Positions 1 through 10,472 are shown, counted from the first letter of the stretch. The stretch is DNA of 64,000 nucleotides from Paraferrimonas sedimenticola (GCF_002282855.1 NZ_NRIR01000011.1:33972-97971), one strand, 5' to 3'. The notes: generated by a model from the sequence alone, not told the origin. Numbers and translations: made by a program.

Positions 1-316
1 AGAGCTTGGCGGCCTTAGCGCCATCGATGCGGATTTGGGTTTCACCAGCTCGGTCGCGAGCAATACCGACCTTGTGGATGGTGTCTCCTTGGCGGACCTC
101 TGCAAACACTGTGGTTTGGCTGGTGTCGTTGCGGATCATCCGCTGGCTTAAATGACTGCGAAACGAGCGCCCCATACCGAGAAAGTACAAAGCTTCGAGT
201 AAAGAGGTTTTACCCGAACCGTTGTCGCCGTAAATAAGATTCAGCCCATCGGCGAGAGCCAGACGGGCTGAATCAAAATTGCGAAAGTTGTGCAGCGAAA
301 GCTGACGCAGACTCAT
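1..316 (-). CDS. recF: DNA replication and repair protein RecF (5' part, cut by window edge)
   Basis: RecF is an SMC-like ATPase that loads RecA at single-strand gaps. Only the N-terminal 105 or so residues are present because the gene runs off the left edge. The translation from the ATG at 314-316 begins MSLRQLSLHNFRNF and has a Walker A motif GDNGSGKTS near residue 30, both typical of RecF. It starts 12 bp after the dnaN stop in the order dnaA-dnaN-recF, the usual operon. The C-terminal signature and Walker B motifs are outside the window. Confidence 0.95.
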   Translation of the reverse strand, partial: MSLRQLSLHNFRNFDSARLALADGLNLIYGDNGSGKTSLLEALYFLGMGRSFRSHLSQRMIRNDTSQTTVFAEVRQGDTIHKVGIARDRAGETQIRIDGAKAAKL

Positions 317-328
317 GTTCGCCGTAGA

Positions 329-1429
329 TTACAAACGCATCGGCATAACCACGTACATAGAGTCTTCTTGATCATGGTTTTCGATGAGGGCACTGGAGTT
401 ACCGTCGATGAGTGTGATGCGCACGTCTTTTGACGGCAGACTGTTCATGACATCCAACAAATAACTCACGTTAAAGCCAATTTCCAGGTCCGTGTTTTGG
501 TAATCCACGTCCATGATTTCTTCGGCTTCTTCCTGCTCTGGGTTATTGGCGGTAATTTTGAGAATGTCGCTTTCAAGCTGAACCCGCACGCCACGGAACT
601 TCTCGTTGGAAAGAATCGATGCGCGCAACAAGCACTGGCGCAGCCACTCGCGATCGGCAACCACGACTTTGTCGCCGCCTTTTGGCAGCACGCGACGATA
701 ATCCGGGAAGCGTCCGTCTACCAGCTTGCTGGTTAACGTCGCTTGCTCGGTCACTGCGCGAATGGAATTCTCACCAATGGCAATGTGAATACTGGCATCT
801 TCTGACTCAAACAAACGCGACAACTCAATCACACCTTTGCGAGGCACAATCACTTGTTTCTCTGGTAGTGAGGCTTCGATCAGTCGATAGCTCAAGGCCA
901 AACGGTGACCATCGGTAGCTACCGCACGCAGGGTGTTGCCTTCGGTTTCCAACAACAAACCATTGAGGTAGTAGCGTACGTCCTGGTTCGCCATAGAGAA
1001 CTGGGTGGCGTCGATTAGCGACTTCAGAGTTCCCTGAGTAATGGTGAATTCGATACTCGGATTCCAATCGTCGACGTTTGGATACTCTTCTGCCGGCAAG
1101 GTTGCCAGCGAGAAGCGCGAACGGCCACAGCGAATAAGCAGACGATTTTCTTGCTGCTCGACTTTTACTTCGGCGTTGTCCGGTAAGGAACGGATGATAT
1201 CGAGAAACTTTTTGGCGGGAACCGTCGTGCGACCTTCAACCACGTCGCCTTCAAGGCTGGCATGGCCCACCAATTCCACTTCTAAGTCTGTACCAGTAAG
1301 CTTTAGTTGGTCAGTACTTACTTCCACTAGGATGTTAGACAAAATAGGAAGGTTATGTCGCCTTTCAACCGCTCCAGATACCAGCTGAATTGGCTTTAAT
1401 AAACTGTCCCTATTGATAGTAAATTTCAT
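329..1429 (-). CDS. dnaN: DNA polymerase III beta sliding clamp
   Basis: This is the ring-shaped processivity clamp that tethers DNA polymerase III to DNA. The 366-residue length matches the family exactly. The protein begins MKFTINRDSLLKPIQ and ends in the MPMRL tail characteristic of gammaproteobacterial beta clamps, so all three clamp domains are present. It follows dnaA by 23 bp and precedes recF by 12 bp, and is expected to be co-transcribed from the dnaA promoter. The ribosome site before the ATG is weak, which suggests coupling to dnaA translation. Confidence 0.98.
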   Translation of the reverse strand: MKFTINRDSLLKPIQLVSGAVERRHNLPILSNILVEVSTDQLKLTGTDLEVELVGHASLEGDVVEGRTTVPAKKFLDIIRSLPDNAEVKVEQQENRLLIRCGRSRFSLATLPAEEYPNVDDWNPSIEFTITQGTLKSLIDATQFSMANQDVRYYLNGLLLETEGNTLRAVATDGHRLALSYRLIEASLPEKQVIVPRKGVIELSRLFESEDASIHIAIGENSIRAVTEQATLTSKLVDGRFPDYRRVLPKGGDKVVVADREWLRQCLLRASILSNEKFRGVRVQLESDILKITANNPEQEEAEEIMDVDYQNTDLEIGFNVSYLLDVMNSLPSKDVRITLIDGNSSALIENHDQEDSMYVVMPMRL

Positions 1430-1452
1430 GGTTTACCTATTCCCTAATGACT

Positions 1453-2838
1453 TTAAGACGACAAGGTCCGAATCAGATTGGCATAATCTTCTTTTATATC
1501 ATGACTTTCTTCGCGTAGCTGCTCAATCTTACGACAAGCGTGCAACACTGTGGTGTGATCCCGTCCACCAAAGGCATCACCAATTTCCGGCAAACTGTGG
1601 TTGGTCAGCTCTTTGGCCAATGCCATCGCCACCTGACGAGGACGTGCCACACTGCGCGAACGGCGTTTAGACAACAAGTCCGCCACTTTAATTTTGTAGT
1701 ACTCGGCAACGGTCTTTTGAATGTTGTCGATGGTCACTAGCTTTTCTTGCAAGGCCAACAGGTCGCGCAGCGCTTCGCGAACAAAGTCGATAGTAATTGG
1801 ACGACCGGTGAAGTTGGCATTTGCAATCACGCGATTAAGCGCGCCCTCTAGCTCGCGCACGTTTGAACGCAGGCGTTTAGCAATAAAGAAGGCTACTTCG
1901 TCAGGAAGGTGAATGCCGCTCTCTTCGGCTTTGCGCATCAAAATCGCCACGCGAGTTTCTAGCTCTGGCGGTTCAATAGCAACCGTTAAGCCCCAACCAA
2001 AGCGCGACTTAAGGCGATCTTCTACCCCTTCGATTTCCTTAGGGTAACGGTCAGAGGTCAAAATGATCTGATGGTTGCCCTCAAGCAATGCGTTAAAGGT
2101 GTGAAAGAACTCTTCTTGAGTACGATCTTTCTTAGCAAAGAATTGAATGTCATCAATTAGCAGGGCATCGACGCTGCGGTAATAGCGTTTGAAATCTTCG
2201 ATGGCATTGGTCTGCAGCGCTTTAACCATGTCCTGCACAAAGCGCTCAGAATGCATGTACACCACTTTGGCATCAGGATTGTTCTCAACAATGCCGTTAC
2301 CCACTGCGTGTAACAAGTGAGTTTTACCCAAACCGGTACCACCGTACAAAAACAGCGGGTTGTAAGCGCCACCAGGATTGGCTGCCACCTGCATCGCCGC
2401 CGCACGGCCGAGTTGGTTAGATTTACCTTCAACGAAGTTGTCGAACTGATAAGTCGGATTGATATTGCTGCGGTGACTCGGTTGCTCAGCTTTCGCTGTA
2501 GGCGCCGGCGCTTTCGGTGCTGCCGGTTGGCTCACAGGCTTAGGCGCCGCAGCCACAGGTTGAGGCGCAGGCGCTGGTGTCGGTGCCGGCTTAGGTCGAC
2601 TACCGACTTCAAAACGCAGTGTCGGCGCGTCACTACCTAGAGTGTCACTCAGAAATTGGTTAATAATGTTGAGATATTTATCCCTAACCCAATCCAGTAC
2701 AAAGCGATTTGGTGCGTATAACACCAAGGTATCTTGAACCAATTCAACTTGTAGAGGACGGATCCACATATTGTATTGTTGTGCCGGCAATTCGTCCTGA
2801 AGTTGCCCACAACATTGCTGCCAAAGCGAAACAGCCAC
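1453..2838 (-). CDS. dnaA: Chromosomal replication initiator DnaA
   Basis: This AAA+ ATPase binds DnaA boxes and opens oriC. The 461 residues show the four-domain plan: an N-terminal interaction domain, a Pro/Ala-rich linker (about residues 85-130), an AAA+ core with Walker [12 protein letters not shown] and Walker [10 protein letters not shown], and a C-terminal HTH with the [15 protein letters not shown] box-binding signature. The start is a GTG, as in E. coli, preceded by GGGGAT at good spacing. DnaA-box-like sequences upstream (2868-2876, 2918-2926, 3037-3045, 3098-3106) suggest autoregulation. The gene lies about 5.3 kb from the predicted oriC. Confidence 0.98.
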   Translation of the reverse strand: MAVSLWQQCCGQLQDELPAQQYNMWIRPLQVELVQDTLVLYAPNRFVLDWVRDKYLNIINQFLSDTLGSDAPTLRFEVGSRPKPAPTPAPAPQPVAAAPKPVSQPAAPKAPAPTAKAEQPSHRSNINPTYQFDNFVEGKSNQLGRAAAMQVAANPGGAYNPLFLYGGTGLGKTHLLHAVGNGIVENNPDAKVVYMHSERFVQDMVKALQTNAIEDFKRYYRSVDALLIDDIQFFAKKDRTQEEFFHTFNALLEGNHQIILTSDRYPKEIEGVEDRLKSRFGWGLTVAIEPPELETRVAILMRKAEESGIHLPDEVAFFIAKRLRSNVRELEGALNRVIANANFTGRPITIDFVREALRDLLALQEKLVTIDNIQKTVAEYYKIKVADLLSKRRSRSVARPRQVAMALAKELTNHSLPEIGDAFGGRDHTTVLHACRKIEQLREESHDIKEDYANLIRTLSS

Positions 2839-3175
2839 TTTTTTATCCCCAGTTGGATCCTTGTTAATGTGGATATTCTATCTATCTGAGTGTCGGATCG
2901 CTACCGTTTAACAGTATTTATCAACAGCCTGATCCTAACTTGTGATCGCCGAGATCCTCATCGATCGACGCCTGAATAAATAATTGCGATCGGCTTCAAA
3001 ACGCCGCTGGACGGGAGCTGGGATCGATCGCTACAATTATCCACAGGATCCGACTATCTAGTGTAAACAACACTACATCTTGTGGTGATCCACAAACTTA
3101 TCCACAAGAGGCGTCCAGGCAACCGATGCAGATCTGCTCAATTGCGATTAATTCGAGGATTGAGCGGCAATTCTG
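2839..3175. promoter_or_regulatory. dnaA-rpmH intergenic region with DnaA boxes and GATC sites
   Basis: This is the divergent control region between dnaA and rpmH. It contains two perfect DnaA boxes TTATCCACA (3037-3045 and 3098-3106) and near-matches at 2868-2876 (minus, ATATCCACA), 2918-2926 (TTATCAACA) and 3086-3094 (TGATCCACA). GATC sites are frequent. In pseudomonads the equivalent region is an origin. Here it lacks an obvious AT-rich unwinding element like the one at 8409-8465, so I read it mainly as the dnaA autoregulatory region. Confidence 0.7.
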
Positions 3176-3204
3176 TTGACGCGTCTGGATAAAGTGATTA
3201 CAAT
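3176..3204 (+). promoter_or_regulatory. Sigma-70 promoter for rpmH-rnpA
   Basis: TTGACG (3176-3181) and TACAAT (3199-3204) are separated by 17 bp, a strong sigma-70 match. It lies about 80 bp upstream of the rpmH start, leaving an untranslated leader. It should drive rpmH, rnpA, yidD and yidC. Confidence 0.7.
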
Positions 3205-3286
3205 TCGGCCTCTTTTTTTGCCAAGCTTGCCTTTATATAGGTAGCGATGGCGTAAACTTAACTAACTTGAAGACGGATTGCCTCCA

Positions 3287-3424
3287 ATGAGTAAACGTAC
3301 TTTTCAACCAACGAACCTGAAGCGCAAGCGTACTCACGGCTTCCGCGCTCGTATGGCAACTAAAAATGGCCGCAAAGTATTGGCTCGTCGCCGTGCTAAA
3401 GGTCGTGCTAGCCTAGCTGTATAA
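3287..3424 (+). CDS. rpmH: 50S ribosomal protein L34
   Basis: A 45-residue, very basic protein of the large ribosomal subunit. It reads [20 protein letters not shown] at the N-terminus and ends in [10 protein letters not shown], a full-length match to L34 (usually 44-46 residues). The start ATG at 3287 follows a pyrimidine-rich stretch with only a weak ribosome site. It precedes rnpA by 20 bp in the universal rpmH-rnpA arrangement. Confidence 0.97.
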   Translation: MSKRTFQPTNLKRKRTHGFRARMATKNGRKVLARRRAKGRASLAV

Positions 3425-3444
3425 GCTAGAACTGGTAAAAAAAG

Positions 3445-3801
3445 GTGAATTCTTACACCTTTCCTCGGGAGTTACGTCTGTTAACTCCCAAAAATTTCCA
3501 AAACGTCTTTTCTAATCCCGTTAGGGCTTCGACTCCACAAATTACCTTGCTAGCTGTGCCCAACAAGAGTGAGCACCCGCGGCTGGGATTAACTGTGGCC
3601 AAAAAACAAATCAAACTGGCTTGTCGTCGCAATCGCGTAAAACGCTTGATCAGAGAGAGTTTTAGACAACACCAACACGACCTTCCCGCGGTTGATATCG
3701 TGGCCATCTGCAAAAAAGACATGCAGAATATGGACAACGAACAAATCCACAAAATGGTAACCAAGCTATGGCGCAAACTCAGTCGCCGTTGCAATGGCTA
3801 G
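3445..3801 (+). CDS. rnpA: Ribonuclease P protein component
   Basis: RnpA is the protein cofactor of RNase P, which trims the 5' leader of precursor tRNAs. The 118-residue product carries the signature [15 protein letters not shown] (about residues 60-74). The start is GTG, as in many rnpA genes, with a poor ribosome site, so translation may be low or coupled to rpmH. The 3' end overlaps yidD by 34 bp in a different frame. Confidence 0.96.
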   Translation: MNSYTFPRELRLLTPKNFQNVFSNPVRASTPQITLLAVPNKSEHPRLGLTVAKKQIKLACRRNRVKRLIRESFRQHQHDLPAVDIVAICKKDMQNMDNEQIHKMVTKLWRKLSRRCNG

Positions 3802-4022
3802 TTATTAAACTGGTTCGCGGCTACCAGCTGCTAATTAGTCCACTCATTGGACCGCGCTGTCGATTCACTCCCACCTGTTCCCAATATGCGATCGAAGCGA
3901 TAAAAACGCACGGAACTGCAAAAGGTTGTTGGTTAAGCATCAAACGCATATTAAAATGTCACCCTTTACATCCAGGCGGGCACGACCCCGTCCCCAATAA
4001 ACACGATAGGTGTAATAAATAG
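3768..4022 (+). CDS. yidD: Membrane protein insertion efficiency factor YidD
   Basis: A small membrane-associated protein (84 residues) thought to help YidC-dependent membrane insertion. It has the family hallmark [18 protein letters not shown], followed by the [13 protein letters not shown] motif near the C-terminus. It starts inside rnpA and ends 3 bp before yidC, so the three genes are almost certainly one transcript with coupled translation. Confidence 0.95.
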   Translation: MAQTQSPLQWLVIKLVRGYQLLISPLIGPRCRFTPTCSQYAIEAIKTHGTAKGCWLSIKRILKCHPLHPGGHDPVPNKHDRCNK

Positions 4023-4025
4023 GCT

Positions 4026-5648
4026 ATGGAATCTCAACGCAATATACTGCTGATTGGCTTGTTGTTAGTCAGTTTCTTTCTCTGGCAGCAATGGTCGGCG
4101 GAACAAAACCCGCAACCTCAAACGACTCAGGCAAGCCAGAGCCTAGATCAAGCTAGCGGTCAAGCGGCCGATGTCCCCATGGCCGACAGTGCTATCACTG
4201 ACACCCAAGCTGTGTCTGAAGACCTGATCAAGGTCTACACCGACCAGCTAGAACTGCACATTAACCCTGTTGGTGGCGACGTCGTTTATGCGGCCCTGCT
4301 AACCCACATGAAAGAACTGGATGGCGAAGACCCATTCGTTATCTTTGAGCAAGGCAGTGGTTTTAACTACATTGCTCAAAGCGGTCTGATTGGTCGCGAT
4401 GGCATCGACTCTAGCAGCAAAGGCCGTGCGGCTTTCAGTGCTAGCAGCCAACGCTTTGACTTGGCCGAAGGTCAAAATGAGCTTGTAGTTGATTTATCCC
4501 ACACCGCTGACAATGGCGTAGTTTACGTTAAGCGTTTCACTCTGACTCGTGGTCAATACGACATCAAGGTTAGCTACCTTATCGACAATACCTCTGCAGC
4601 ACCTTTGCAGCTGCAAATGTACGGTCAGCTTAAGCAGTCCATCAGTTCTGAAACCAAGAACCTGATGATGCCTACCTATCGCGGTGGTGCTTTCTCGACC
4701 ACTGACGTGCGCTACGAGAAGTACGACTTTGAGGATATGGCGAAAGCCAACCTAGACAAACAAACCCTAGGTGGTTGGGTTGCCATGCTGCAACACTACT
4801 TTGTATCTGCTTGGGTTCCACCGGCGAATGAACAAAACAAATTGTTCACCAGTGTGGTGAGTGGCGGTCAAGCCAACATAGGTTATCGCGGTAACCTGGT
4901 AGACATCGCCCCTGGCGAAAAAGCCGAAATCAGCGCTCAACTGTACGTCGGTCCTAAAGACCAAGACGCCCTGTCCGCTATTTCAGAAACTCTGAACCTG
5001 GTTGTAGATTACGGTTTCCTATGGTGGTTGGCGCTGCCAATCAATGCCGTATTGATGTTCTTCCAAGGCCTAGTGACTAACTGGGGTGTGGCCATTATTT
5101 TGGTGACTCTGACAGTGCGCGGTCTTCTGTACCCGCTGACCAAAGCTCAGTACACCTCGATGGCCAAAATGCGTCAGCTTCAGCCTAAGCTACAAGATTT
5201 GAAAGACCGCTATGGCGAAGATCGCCAGAAGATGGGTCAGGCTATGATGGAGTTGTACAAGAAAGAGAAAGTAAACCCAATGGGCGGTTGTTTCCCTATC
5301 TTGCTGCAAATGCCTATCTTCATCGCACTTTACTGGGTGCTGCTAGAAAGCGTTGAACTGCGCCACGCACCATTCCTATGGCTAGAAGATTTGTCAGTGA
5401 TGGACCCATACTTTGTAATGCCGTTGCTAATGGGTGCCTCTATGTTCGCCATGCAGAAGATGCAGCCAGTTCCAGCCACTATGGATCCAATGCAGCAGAA
5501 AATGATGCAGTGGATGCCAGTGGTCTTCACCGTATTCTTTGTATGGTTCCCAGCCGGTCTGGTTCTATACTGGCTAGTAGGTAACTTGGTGGCGATTGCC
5601 CAGCAAATGTACATCTACCGAGACCTTGAGAAAAAAGGCCTTAAGTAG
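4026..5648 (+). CDS. yidC: Membrane protein insertase YidC
   Basis: YidC inserts and folds inner-membrane proteins, with or without SecYEG; the F0 subunits encoded downstream are classic substrates. The 540-residue protein has an N-terminal anchor ([18 protein letters not shown]), a periplasmic beta-sandwich domain (about 60-330) as in Gram-negative YidC, and the conserved C-terminal helices including [20 protein letters not shown]. Length agrees with E. coli (548). A rho-independent terminator follows directly. Confidence 0.97.
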   Translation: MESQRNILLIGLLLVSFFLWQQWSAEQNPQPQTTQASQSLDQASGQAADVPMADSAITDTQAVSEDLIKVYTDQLELHINPVGGDVVYAALLTHMKELDGEDPFVIFEQGSGFNYIAQSGLIGRDGIDSSSKGRAAFSASSQRFDLAEGQNELVVDLSHTADNGVVYVKRFTLTRGQYDIKVSYLIDNTSAAPLQLQMYGQLKQSISSETKNLMMPTYRGGAFSTTDVRYEKYDFEDMAKANLDKQTLGGWVAMLQHYFVSAWVPPANEQNKLFTSVVSGGQANIGYRGNLVDIAPGEKAEISAQLYVGPKDQDALSAISETLNLVVDYGFLWWLALPINAVLMFFQGLVTNWGVAIILVTLTVRGLLYPLTKAQYTSMAKMRQLQPKLQDLKDRYGEDRQKMGQAMMELYKKEKVNPMGGCFPILLQMPIFIALYWVLLESVELRHAPFLWLEDLSVMDPYFVMPLLMGASMFAMQKMQPVPATMDPMQQKMMQWMPVVFTVFFVWFPAGLVLYWLVGNLVAIAQQMYIYRDLEKKGLK

Positions 5649-5655
5649 CATTTTA

Positions 5656-5682
5656 AAGGCGACCTAAGGGTCGCCTTTTTTC
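5656..5682 (+). terminator. Rho-independent terminator after yidC
   Basis: A GC-rich stem (AAGGCGACC / GGTCGCCTT) with a 4-nt loop is followed by a T-run. It separates the yidC transcript from mnmE. Confidence 0.85.
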
Positions 5683-5695
5683 TATTAGGAAAACC

Positions 5696-7066
5696 ATGAC
5701 ACTCTCTTCATCCGACACTATTGTGGCTCAAGCGACCGCCCCCGGGCGCGGTGGGGTTGGCATTGTTCGCGTATCTGGTCCAGCTGCAACTCAGGTAGCC
5801 GAACGTGTTTTGGGCGAATGCCCCAAGCCTCGTATTGCCAGTTATCTGCCATTCAACGACGCCGAAGGACGAACGGTAGACCAAGGCATTGCCCTGTTCT
5901 TTAAAGGCCCCAATTCCTTTACCGGCGAAGATGTTCTTGAGCTGCAAGGTCACGGTGGCCAAGTCGTCATGGACTTGCTGGTACAAGCGTCGCTGGCAGT
6001 CGATGGGGTGCGCCCTGCCCGTCCTGGCGAATTTAGCGAGCGCGCTTTTCTCAACGACAAATTGGATTTAGCCCAGGCAGAAGCCATTGCGGATTTAATT
6101 GACGCGACTTCCGAGCAAGCGGCTCGAAGTGCACTCAATTCGTTGCAAGGTGAATTCTCTAACAAGGTCCATGGCCTGGTTGAGTCAGTCACTCAACTGC
6201 GGATCTACGTTGAAGCGGCTATCGACTTTCCCGAAGAGGAAATTGACTTTCTATCCGACGGCAAAGTCCAAGGTGACTTAACTGCCATCATTGAAGAGCT
6301 GGCTAGCGTGCGTAAAAGCGCCAACCAAGGGGCATTGATCCGCGAAGGCATGAAAGTGGTCATCGCTGGCCGTCCCAATGCCGGTAAATCCTCTTTGTTA
6401 AACGCATTAGCGGGCAAAGAATCGGCGATTGTCACCGATATTGCCGGTACTACACGCGATGTCCTCCGTGAACAGATTCACCTAGATGGCATGCCACTGC
6501 ATATTATCGATACCGCCGGTTTACGCGATGCTCGCGACGCGGTTGAACGAATCGGTATTGAGCGCGCCTGGGAAGAAATCGAGCAGGCGGATCGCGTCTT
6601 GTTTATGGTTGATGGCACCACTACAGACGAGCTGGATCCCATGAAAATTTGGCCCGACTTTACCGCGCGTTTACCCGAAAATATGGGTTTGACCGTAGTG
6701 CGCAACAAAGCGGATGTCACCGGTGAAAGTCTGGAAGTGATCAGCGATCACGGCCACCCCGTCTATCGCTTATCCGCTAAAACCGGTTTGGGATTAGAGG
6801 CGCTAAAACAACACCTAAAAGACTGTATGGGCTATCAAGGTGCGACCGAGGGTGGCTTTAGCGCTAGGCGCAGACACTTGGACGCATTAGCAGTGGCCGC
6901 CGAACATTTGGATCTGGGTGAGCAGCAACTTCAGGTTTTCCACGCGGGCGAATTATTGGCAGAAGAGCTTCGAATGGCCCAGCAAGCCTTGAGCGAAATC
7001 ACCGGCGAATTTAGCTCTGACGATTTGCTCGGTCGAATATTTACCTCATTTTGCATCGGTAAGTAG
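5696..7066 (+). CDS. mnmE: tRNA modification GTPase MnmE
   Basis: MnmE forms a complex with MnmG that installs (carboxymethyl)aminomethyl groups on wobble uridine 34 of certain tRNAs. The 456-residue protein has an N-terminal tetrahydrofolate-binding domain ([15 protein letters not shown] near residue 15), a G domain with [13 protein letters not shown] and NKAD motifs, and the C-terminal CIGK motif carrying the essential cysteine. The partner mnmG lies 1.5 kb downstream across oriC. Confidence 0.97.
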   Translation: MTLSSSDTIVAQATAPGRGGVGIVRVSGPAATQVAERVLGECPKPRIASYLPFNDAEGRTVDQGIALFFKGPNSFTGEDVLELQGHGGQVVMDLLVQASLAVDGVRPARPGEFSERAFLNDKLDLAQAEAIADLIDATSEQAARSALNSLQGEFSNKVHGLVESVTQLRIYVEAAIDFPEEEIDFLSDGKVQGDLTAIIEELASVRKSANQGALIREGMKVVIAGRPNAGKSSLLNALAGKESAIVTDIAGTTRDVLREQIHLDGMPLHIIDTAGLRDARDAVERIGIERAWEEIEQADRVLFMVDGTTTDELDPMKIWPDFTARLPENMGLTVVRNKADVTGESLEVISDHGHPVYRLSAKTGLGLEALKQHLKDCMGYQGATEGGFSARRRHLDALAVAAEHLDLGEQQLQVFHAGELLAEELRMAQQALSEITGEFSSDDLLGRIFTSFCIGK

Positions 7067-7094
7067 TTAGTCTTAGCAGATGACTGTCGTAAAG

Positions 7095-7120
7095 CGGGTA
7101 CCTAGGGTACCCGTTTTTTT
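7095..7120 (+). terminator. Rho-independent terminator after mnmE
   Basis: A perfect CGGGTACC / GGTACCCG stem with a TAG loop runs into seven or more T residues. Confidence 0.85.
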
Positions 7121-7180
7121 ATGCGTATTGGCGTTCGCGACTATTCTTAATAGCTTGTACTGCCCATTTGAAAAAGCACA

Positions 7181-7642
7181 ATGACCCCATCCCAGCAAAC
7201 CATCGAAGAACGCCAATTACCCTCTATTGAAGTGGTCAGCCAACGCTGGTCTGGCAGCTATCAGGACACTGGTAAAGCGATGAAGCACCTGTATCGAAGC
7301 GCCGCTAGGTATGCCGCAGGCAAGGCGTTCAACTTGTATTACGATAGCGAGTACAAGTCTGACAATGCCGATATCGAGTCCTGTTTACCGGTAAAACAAG
7401 CATTATCCGGTAAAGTCGAAAGCCGTACCTTAGCCGGAGGATTATTCGTCTGTTTGGTCCACCAAGGCAGTTATCAGACGCTCAGCCAAAGCTATGCCAA
7501 AGTGTTTAGCTACATAGAAGCCCAAGGATATCGCCCAGAACTACCCTATCGAGAGGTGTTTTTTAAAGGCCCAGGGATGATTTTCAAAGGAAATCCGAAT
7601 AAATACCTCACCGAAATCCAGATACCAATTGCAAAAATCTGA
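7181..7642 (+). CDS. GyrI-like / AraC-effector-binding-domain protein
   Basis: A stand-alone 153-residue protein resembling the GyrI-like small-molecule-binding fold, which is also the C-terminal ligand domain of some AraC regulators. The supporting features are the paired-half layout, the central GGLFVCLVHQGSYQ strand-turn and the closing YLTEIQIPI strand. No DNA-binding domain is present. It lies between mnmE and mioC with its own intergenic spaces (114 bp and 63 bp). A ligand-binding or gyrase-modulating role is possible but not shown; the family assignment is by overall pattern only. Confidence 0.6.
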   Translation: MTPSQQTIEERQLPSIEVVSQRWSGSYQDTGKAMKHLYRSAARYAAGKAFNLYYDSEYKSDNADIESCLPVKQALSGKVESRTLAGGLFVCLVHQGSYQTLSQSYAKVFSYIEAQGYRPELPYREVFFKGPGMIFKGNPNKYLTEIQIPIAKI

Positions 7643-7705
7643 TCGTGGAATCCTTGGATGCTCAGGTTACAATGCCGCCAAACAGCCCATATTTAGGACG
7701 TAAAC

Positions 7706-8137
7706 ATGGAAATCATAGTAGGTACCACGCTCGGTGGTGCTGAGTTTATCGCTGATGAAATCGCCGAGCATTGCCAGAATATCGATGTCGCTACCCAAAT
7801 TCACAGCTCGCCTGCCCTAGACGAACTAGCAAGCGATCAGCCTTGGTTATTTGTCACCTCGACCCATGGCGCTGGAGAATTACCCGATAATTTGTTGTCG
7901 TTTCACGCCACTTTGGAGCAGCAAAAGCCCGACCTATCTCAGGTAAAATTCGCCATTTGTGCCATTGGTGACTCGAGTTACGACACTTTTTGCGGCGCAG
8001 GCAAAATTATCGAAACCATCATGCTTGAACTGGGCGCTGAACCGATTGTGGATAAGATCGAGATCGACATTCAGCAGGATCCAACACCGGAGGATCCTGC
8101 ATTGGAATGGGCAAAAAGCTGGATCAACTCGATCTAA
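7706..8137 (+). CDS. mioC: Flavodoxin-like protein MioC
   Basis: MioC is an FMN-binding flavodoxin-type protein located beside oriC in many gammaproteobacteria. The 143-residue product has the phosphate-binding start EIIVGTTLGGAE and the flavin loop regions STHGAGELPDN and GDSSYDTFCGAG. A good ribosome site (TAGGACG) precedes the ATG. Transcription points into oriC, as in E. coli, where mioC transcription can influence initiation. Confidence 0.92.
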   Translation: MEIIVGTTLGGAEFIADEIAEHCQNIDVATQIHSSPALDELASDQPWLFVTSTHGAGELPDNLLSFHATLEQQKPDLSQVKFAICAIGDSSYDTFCGAGKIIETIMLELGAEPIVDKIEIDIQQDPTPEDPALEWAKSWINSI

Positions 8138-8160
8138 CACCTAGAATAACTACCAAGATA

Positions 8161-8510
8161 CCCCCAGTTACCACATAACTTATCCACATTTGGTGATCAT
8201 CAGGATCAAAAGATGTGGATAAGAAAATTAAACTCGGCTTTTAGATTCGAATAGATCTGTGGATAGATCCACGCCTTGATCCGCTTGTGGATAAAAGCCG
8301 ATTTTGATCCCAGCTTTTCGCACAATTGATCCAAGCTTATTCACAGCTTAGATCTTTCATAACCTCATGTTTTAAATGATTTATCTGGGTTTTCCACAGA
8401 AAACAGTCCCTTTAATAGACATAATAATAAAAAGATCTATATAAAGATCTTAAGATCTATTTAGTCAGGGCCATTTGATCCACTGAGAATTTAGCGATCG
8501 AAAGATCGTT
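8161..8510. other. Chromosomal replication origin oriC
   Basis: The mioC-mnmG gap has the architecture of an E. coli-type origin. DnaA boxes: TTATCCACA at 8180-8188 (plus), 8214-8222 (minus) and 8286-8294 (minus); CTATCCACA at 8258-8266 (minus); TTATTCACA at 8337-8345 (plus); and TTTTCCACA at 8390-8398 (plus). About 15 GATC sites lie between 8141 and 8577, consistent with Dam/SeqA control. The unwinding element is on the mnmG side, as in E. coli. No protein-coding potential is seen in this stretch. Confidence 0.93.
8409..8465. other. DNA unwinding element of oriC
   Basis: An AT-rich tract containing three closely spaced GATCT repeats (near 8434, 8446 and 8454) resembles the E. coli 13-mers of form GATCTNTTNTTTT. 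It lies just beyond the last DnaA-box-like sequence (8390-8398) and before mnmG. Confidence 0.8.
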
Positions 8511-8538
8511 CACCAGAAGCCGCCTATAGTGGTAGAAT
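8509..8538 (+). promoter_or_regulatory. Possible mnmG promoter
   Basis: TTCACC (8509-8514) and TAGAAT (8533-8538) are 18 bp apart and followed by a GC-rich discriminator (ACGCGCCC), as expected for a growth-rate/ppGpp-sensitive promoter. The -35 match is only moderate. Transcription from here leads away from oriC. Confidence 0.5.
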
Positions 8539-8577
8539 ACGCGCCCTTATTTTTCATCGGTTCATTTTGAGGATCTT

Positions 8578-10467
8578 ATGCAGTTTCACGAGCACTATGA
8601 CGTCATTGTTGTTGGTGGTGGTCACGCAGGTACTGAGGCTGCTTTAGCAGCTGCACGCATGGGATCTAAAACACTTCTGTTAACCCAGAATGTAGACACT
8701 TTAGGGCAAATGTCTTGTAACCCGGCGATCGGCGGGATCGGCAAGGGCCATTTGGTTAAAGAGATCGACGCCCTTGGTGGTGCGATGGCGACTGCTATTG
8801 ATCACGCCGGGATTCAATTTCGCACATTAAACTCCTCAAAAGGACCAGCAGTACGTGCGACTCGCGCTCAAGCAGATCGCGCTTTGTATCGTCAAGCGAT
8901 CCAAAACATTCTGCAAAACCAGCCAAATCTGGATATTTTCCAGCAATCCGTAGAAGACATAACCCTAGAACAAGAACGAGTATCTGGAGTTGTCACTCAA
9001 ATGGGATTGGCTTTTGGTGCCAAAACTGTAGTGCTCACCGCAGGAACCTTCTTAGCCGGACAGATTCATATCGGCCTTGAGAACTACGAGGGAGGCCGCG
9101 CAGGCGATCCTGCGTCTATGGGGTTAGCTGCACGCTTACGAGAGCTTCCTATACGCGTAGGGCGTCTTAAAACCGGTACTCCGCCTCGACTCGATGCCAA
9201 AAGTTTAGATTTTTCGGTGATGCAAGAGCAGCCAGGCGATAACCCGACTCCGGTATTTTCCTTTATTGGCAAACGCGAGCAGCAACCGCAGCAGATCAGT
9301 TGTTTTATCACCCACACCAATGCCCAAACCCACGACATCATTCGCTCGGGACTGGATCGCAGTCCTATGTATTCGGGTGTTATCGAAGGGGTTGGGCCAC
9401 GTTATTGTCCGTCGATTGAAGACAAGATCATGCGCTTTGCCGAGCGCGATTCACACCAAATTTTCGTTGAGCCTGAAGGGCTTAACACCTGTGAGATCTA
9501 TCCCAACGGTATTTCCACCAGTTTGCCTTACGATGTTCAGCTAGCGCTGGTGCACTCCATCAAAGGATTTGAAAACGCCAAGATTGTTCGCCCAGGGTAC
9601 GCTATTGAGTACGATTTCTTCGATCCAAGAGATCTGAAAAACACCATGGAGACTAAGTCTATTCAGGGCTTGTTCTTTGCAGGGCAAATCAACGGTACTA
9701 CAGGCTACGAAGAAGCTGGCGCTCAAGGGTTGCTAGCGGGGATGAACGCTAGCTTGCAAGCCCAAGACAAAGACAGTTGGAGTCCGCGCCGCGATCAAGC
9801 TTATCTCGGTGTACTGGTTGACGATCTGTCGACCCTGGGCACCAAAGAACCCTACCGCATGTTTACTTCGCGCGCCGAATATCGCTTGCTATTGCGCGAA
9901 GACAACGCCGATTTACGTCTGACTGAACAAGGCCGAAAGCTTGGTTTAATTGACGATGAGCGTTGGGCGGCCTTCTGTGAGAAACAAGAGACCATAGAAA
10001 CTGAGCTGCAACGTCTGCGCAGCGAGTATGTGTTCCCTACCTCACCGCTGGTGGAAGGACTAAACCCCCATTTGAAAACGCCGATCAGTCGTGAAGCCAG
10101 CTTCGAAGAGCTGCTACGTCGCCCAGATCTGGACTATCAGCAACTGATGTCTATCGAAGGCTTTGGCCCAGCTGTTAACGATGAAAAAGCCGCTGAACAG
10201 GTGGAAATTCAGGTGAAATACGCCGGTTATATTCAACGCCAGCAAGATGAGATCGAAAAAGCGGTGCGCAACGAAAATACTGGCTTGCCGTTTGATCTGG
10301 ATTACCAAACCGTACCTGGACTATCTAACGAAGTGATAGCCAAGCTCAACGAGCACAAACCGGACACCATAGGCCAAGCGTCGCGAATTTCCGGTGTTAC
10401 ACCGGCGGCAATATCAATTCTATTGGTTCACCTCAAAAAACTTGGCCTGCTGAAAAAAGCGGGTTAA
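8578..10467 (+). CDS. mnmG: tRNA uridine-5-carboxymethylaminomethyl modification enzyme MnmG
   Basis: MnmG (GidA) is the FAD-dependent partner of MnmE in wobble-uridine modification. The 629-residue protein opens with the dinucleotide-binding motif [14 protein letters not shown] and contains the family motifs [16 protein letters not shown] and TGTPPR. Length equals E. coli (629). The ATG is preceded by GAGGATCTT. It sits immediately right of oriC, the standard position, and is followed by a terminator and rsmG. Confidence 0.97.
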   Translation: MQFHEHYDVIVVGGGHAGTEAALAAARMGSKTLLLTQNVDTLGQMSCNPAIGGIGKGHLVKEIDALGGAMATAIDHAGIQFRTLNSSKGPAVRATRAQADRALYRQAIQNILQNQPNLDIFQQSVEDITLEQERVSGVVTQMGLAFGAKTVVLTAGTFLAGQIHIGLENYEGGRAGDPASMGLAARLRELPIRVGRLKTGTPPRLDAKSLDFSVMQEQPGDNPTPVFSFIGKREQQPQQISCFITHTNAQTHDIIRSGLDRSPMYSGVIEGVGPRYCPSIEDKIMRFAERDSHQIFVEPEGLNTCEIYPNGISTSLPYDVQLALVHSIKGFENAKIVRPGYAIEYDFFDPRDLKNTMETKSIQGLFFAGQINGTTGYEEAGAQGLLAGMNASLQAQDKDSWSPRRDQAYLGVLVDDLSTLGTKEPYRMFTSRAEYRLLLREDNADLRLTEQGRKLGLIDDERWAAFCEKQETIETELQRLRSEYVFPTSPLVEGLNPHLKTPISREASFEELLRRPDLDYQQLMSIEGFGPAVNDEKAAEQVEIQVKYAGYIQRQQDEIEKAVRNENTGLPFDLDYQTVPGLSNEVIAKLNEHKPDTIGQASRISGVTPAAISILLVHLKKLGLLKKAG

Positions 10468-10472
10468 GCCAC

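Noticed and set aside
2839..3286. dnaA-rpmH gap as the main replication origin
   Set aside because: It has DnaA boxes but no clear AT-rich 13-mer array; the mioC-mnmG region has boxes, an unwinding element and dense GATC sites.
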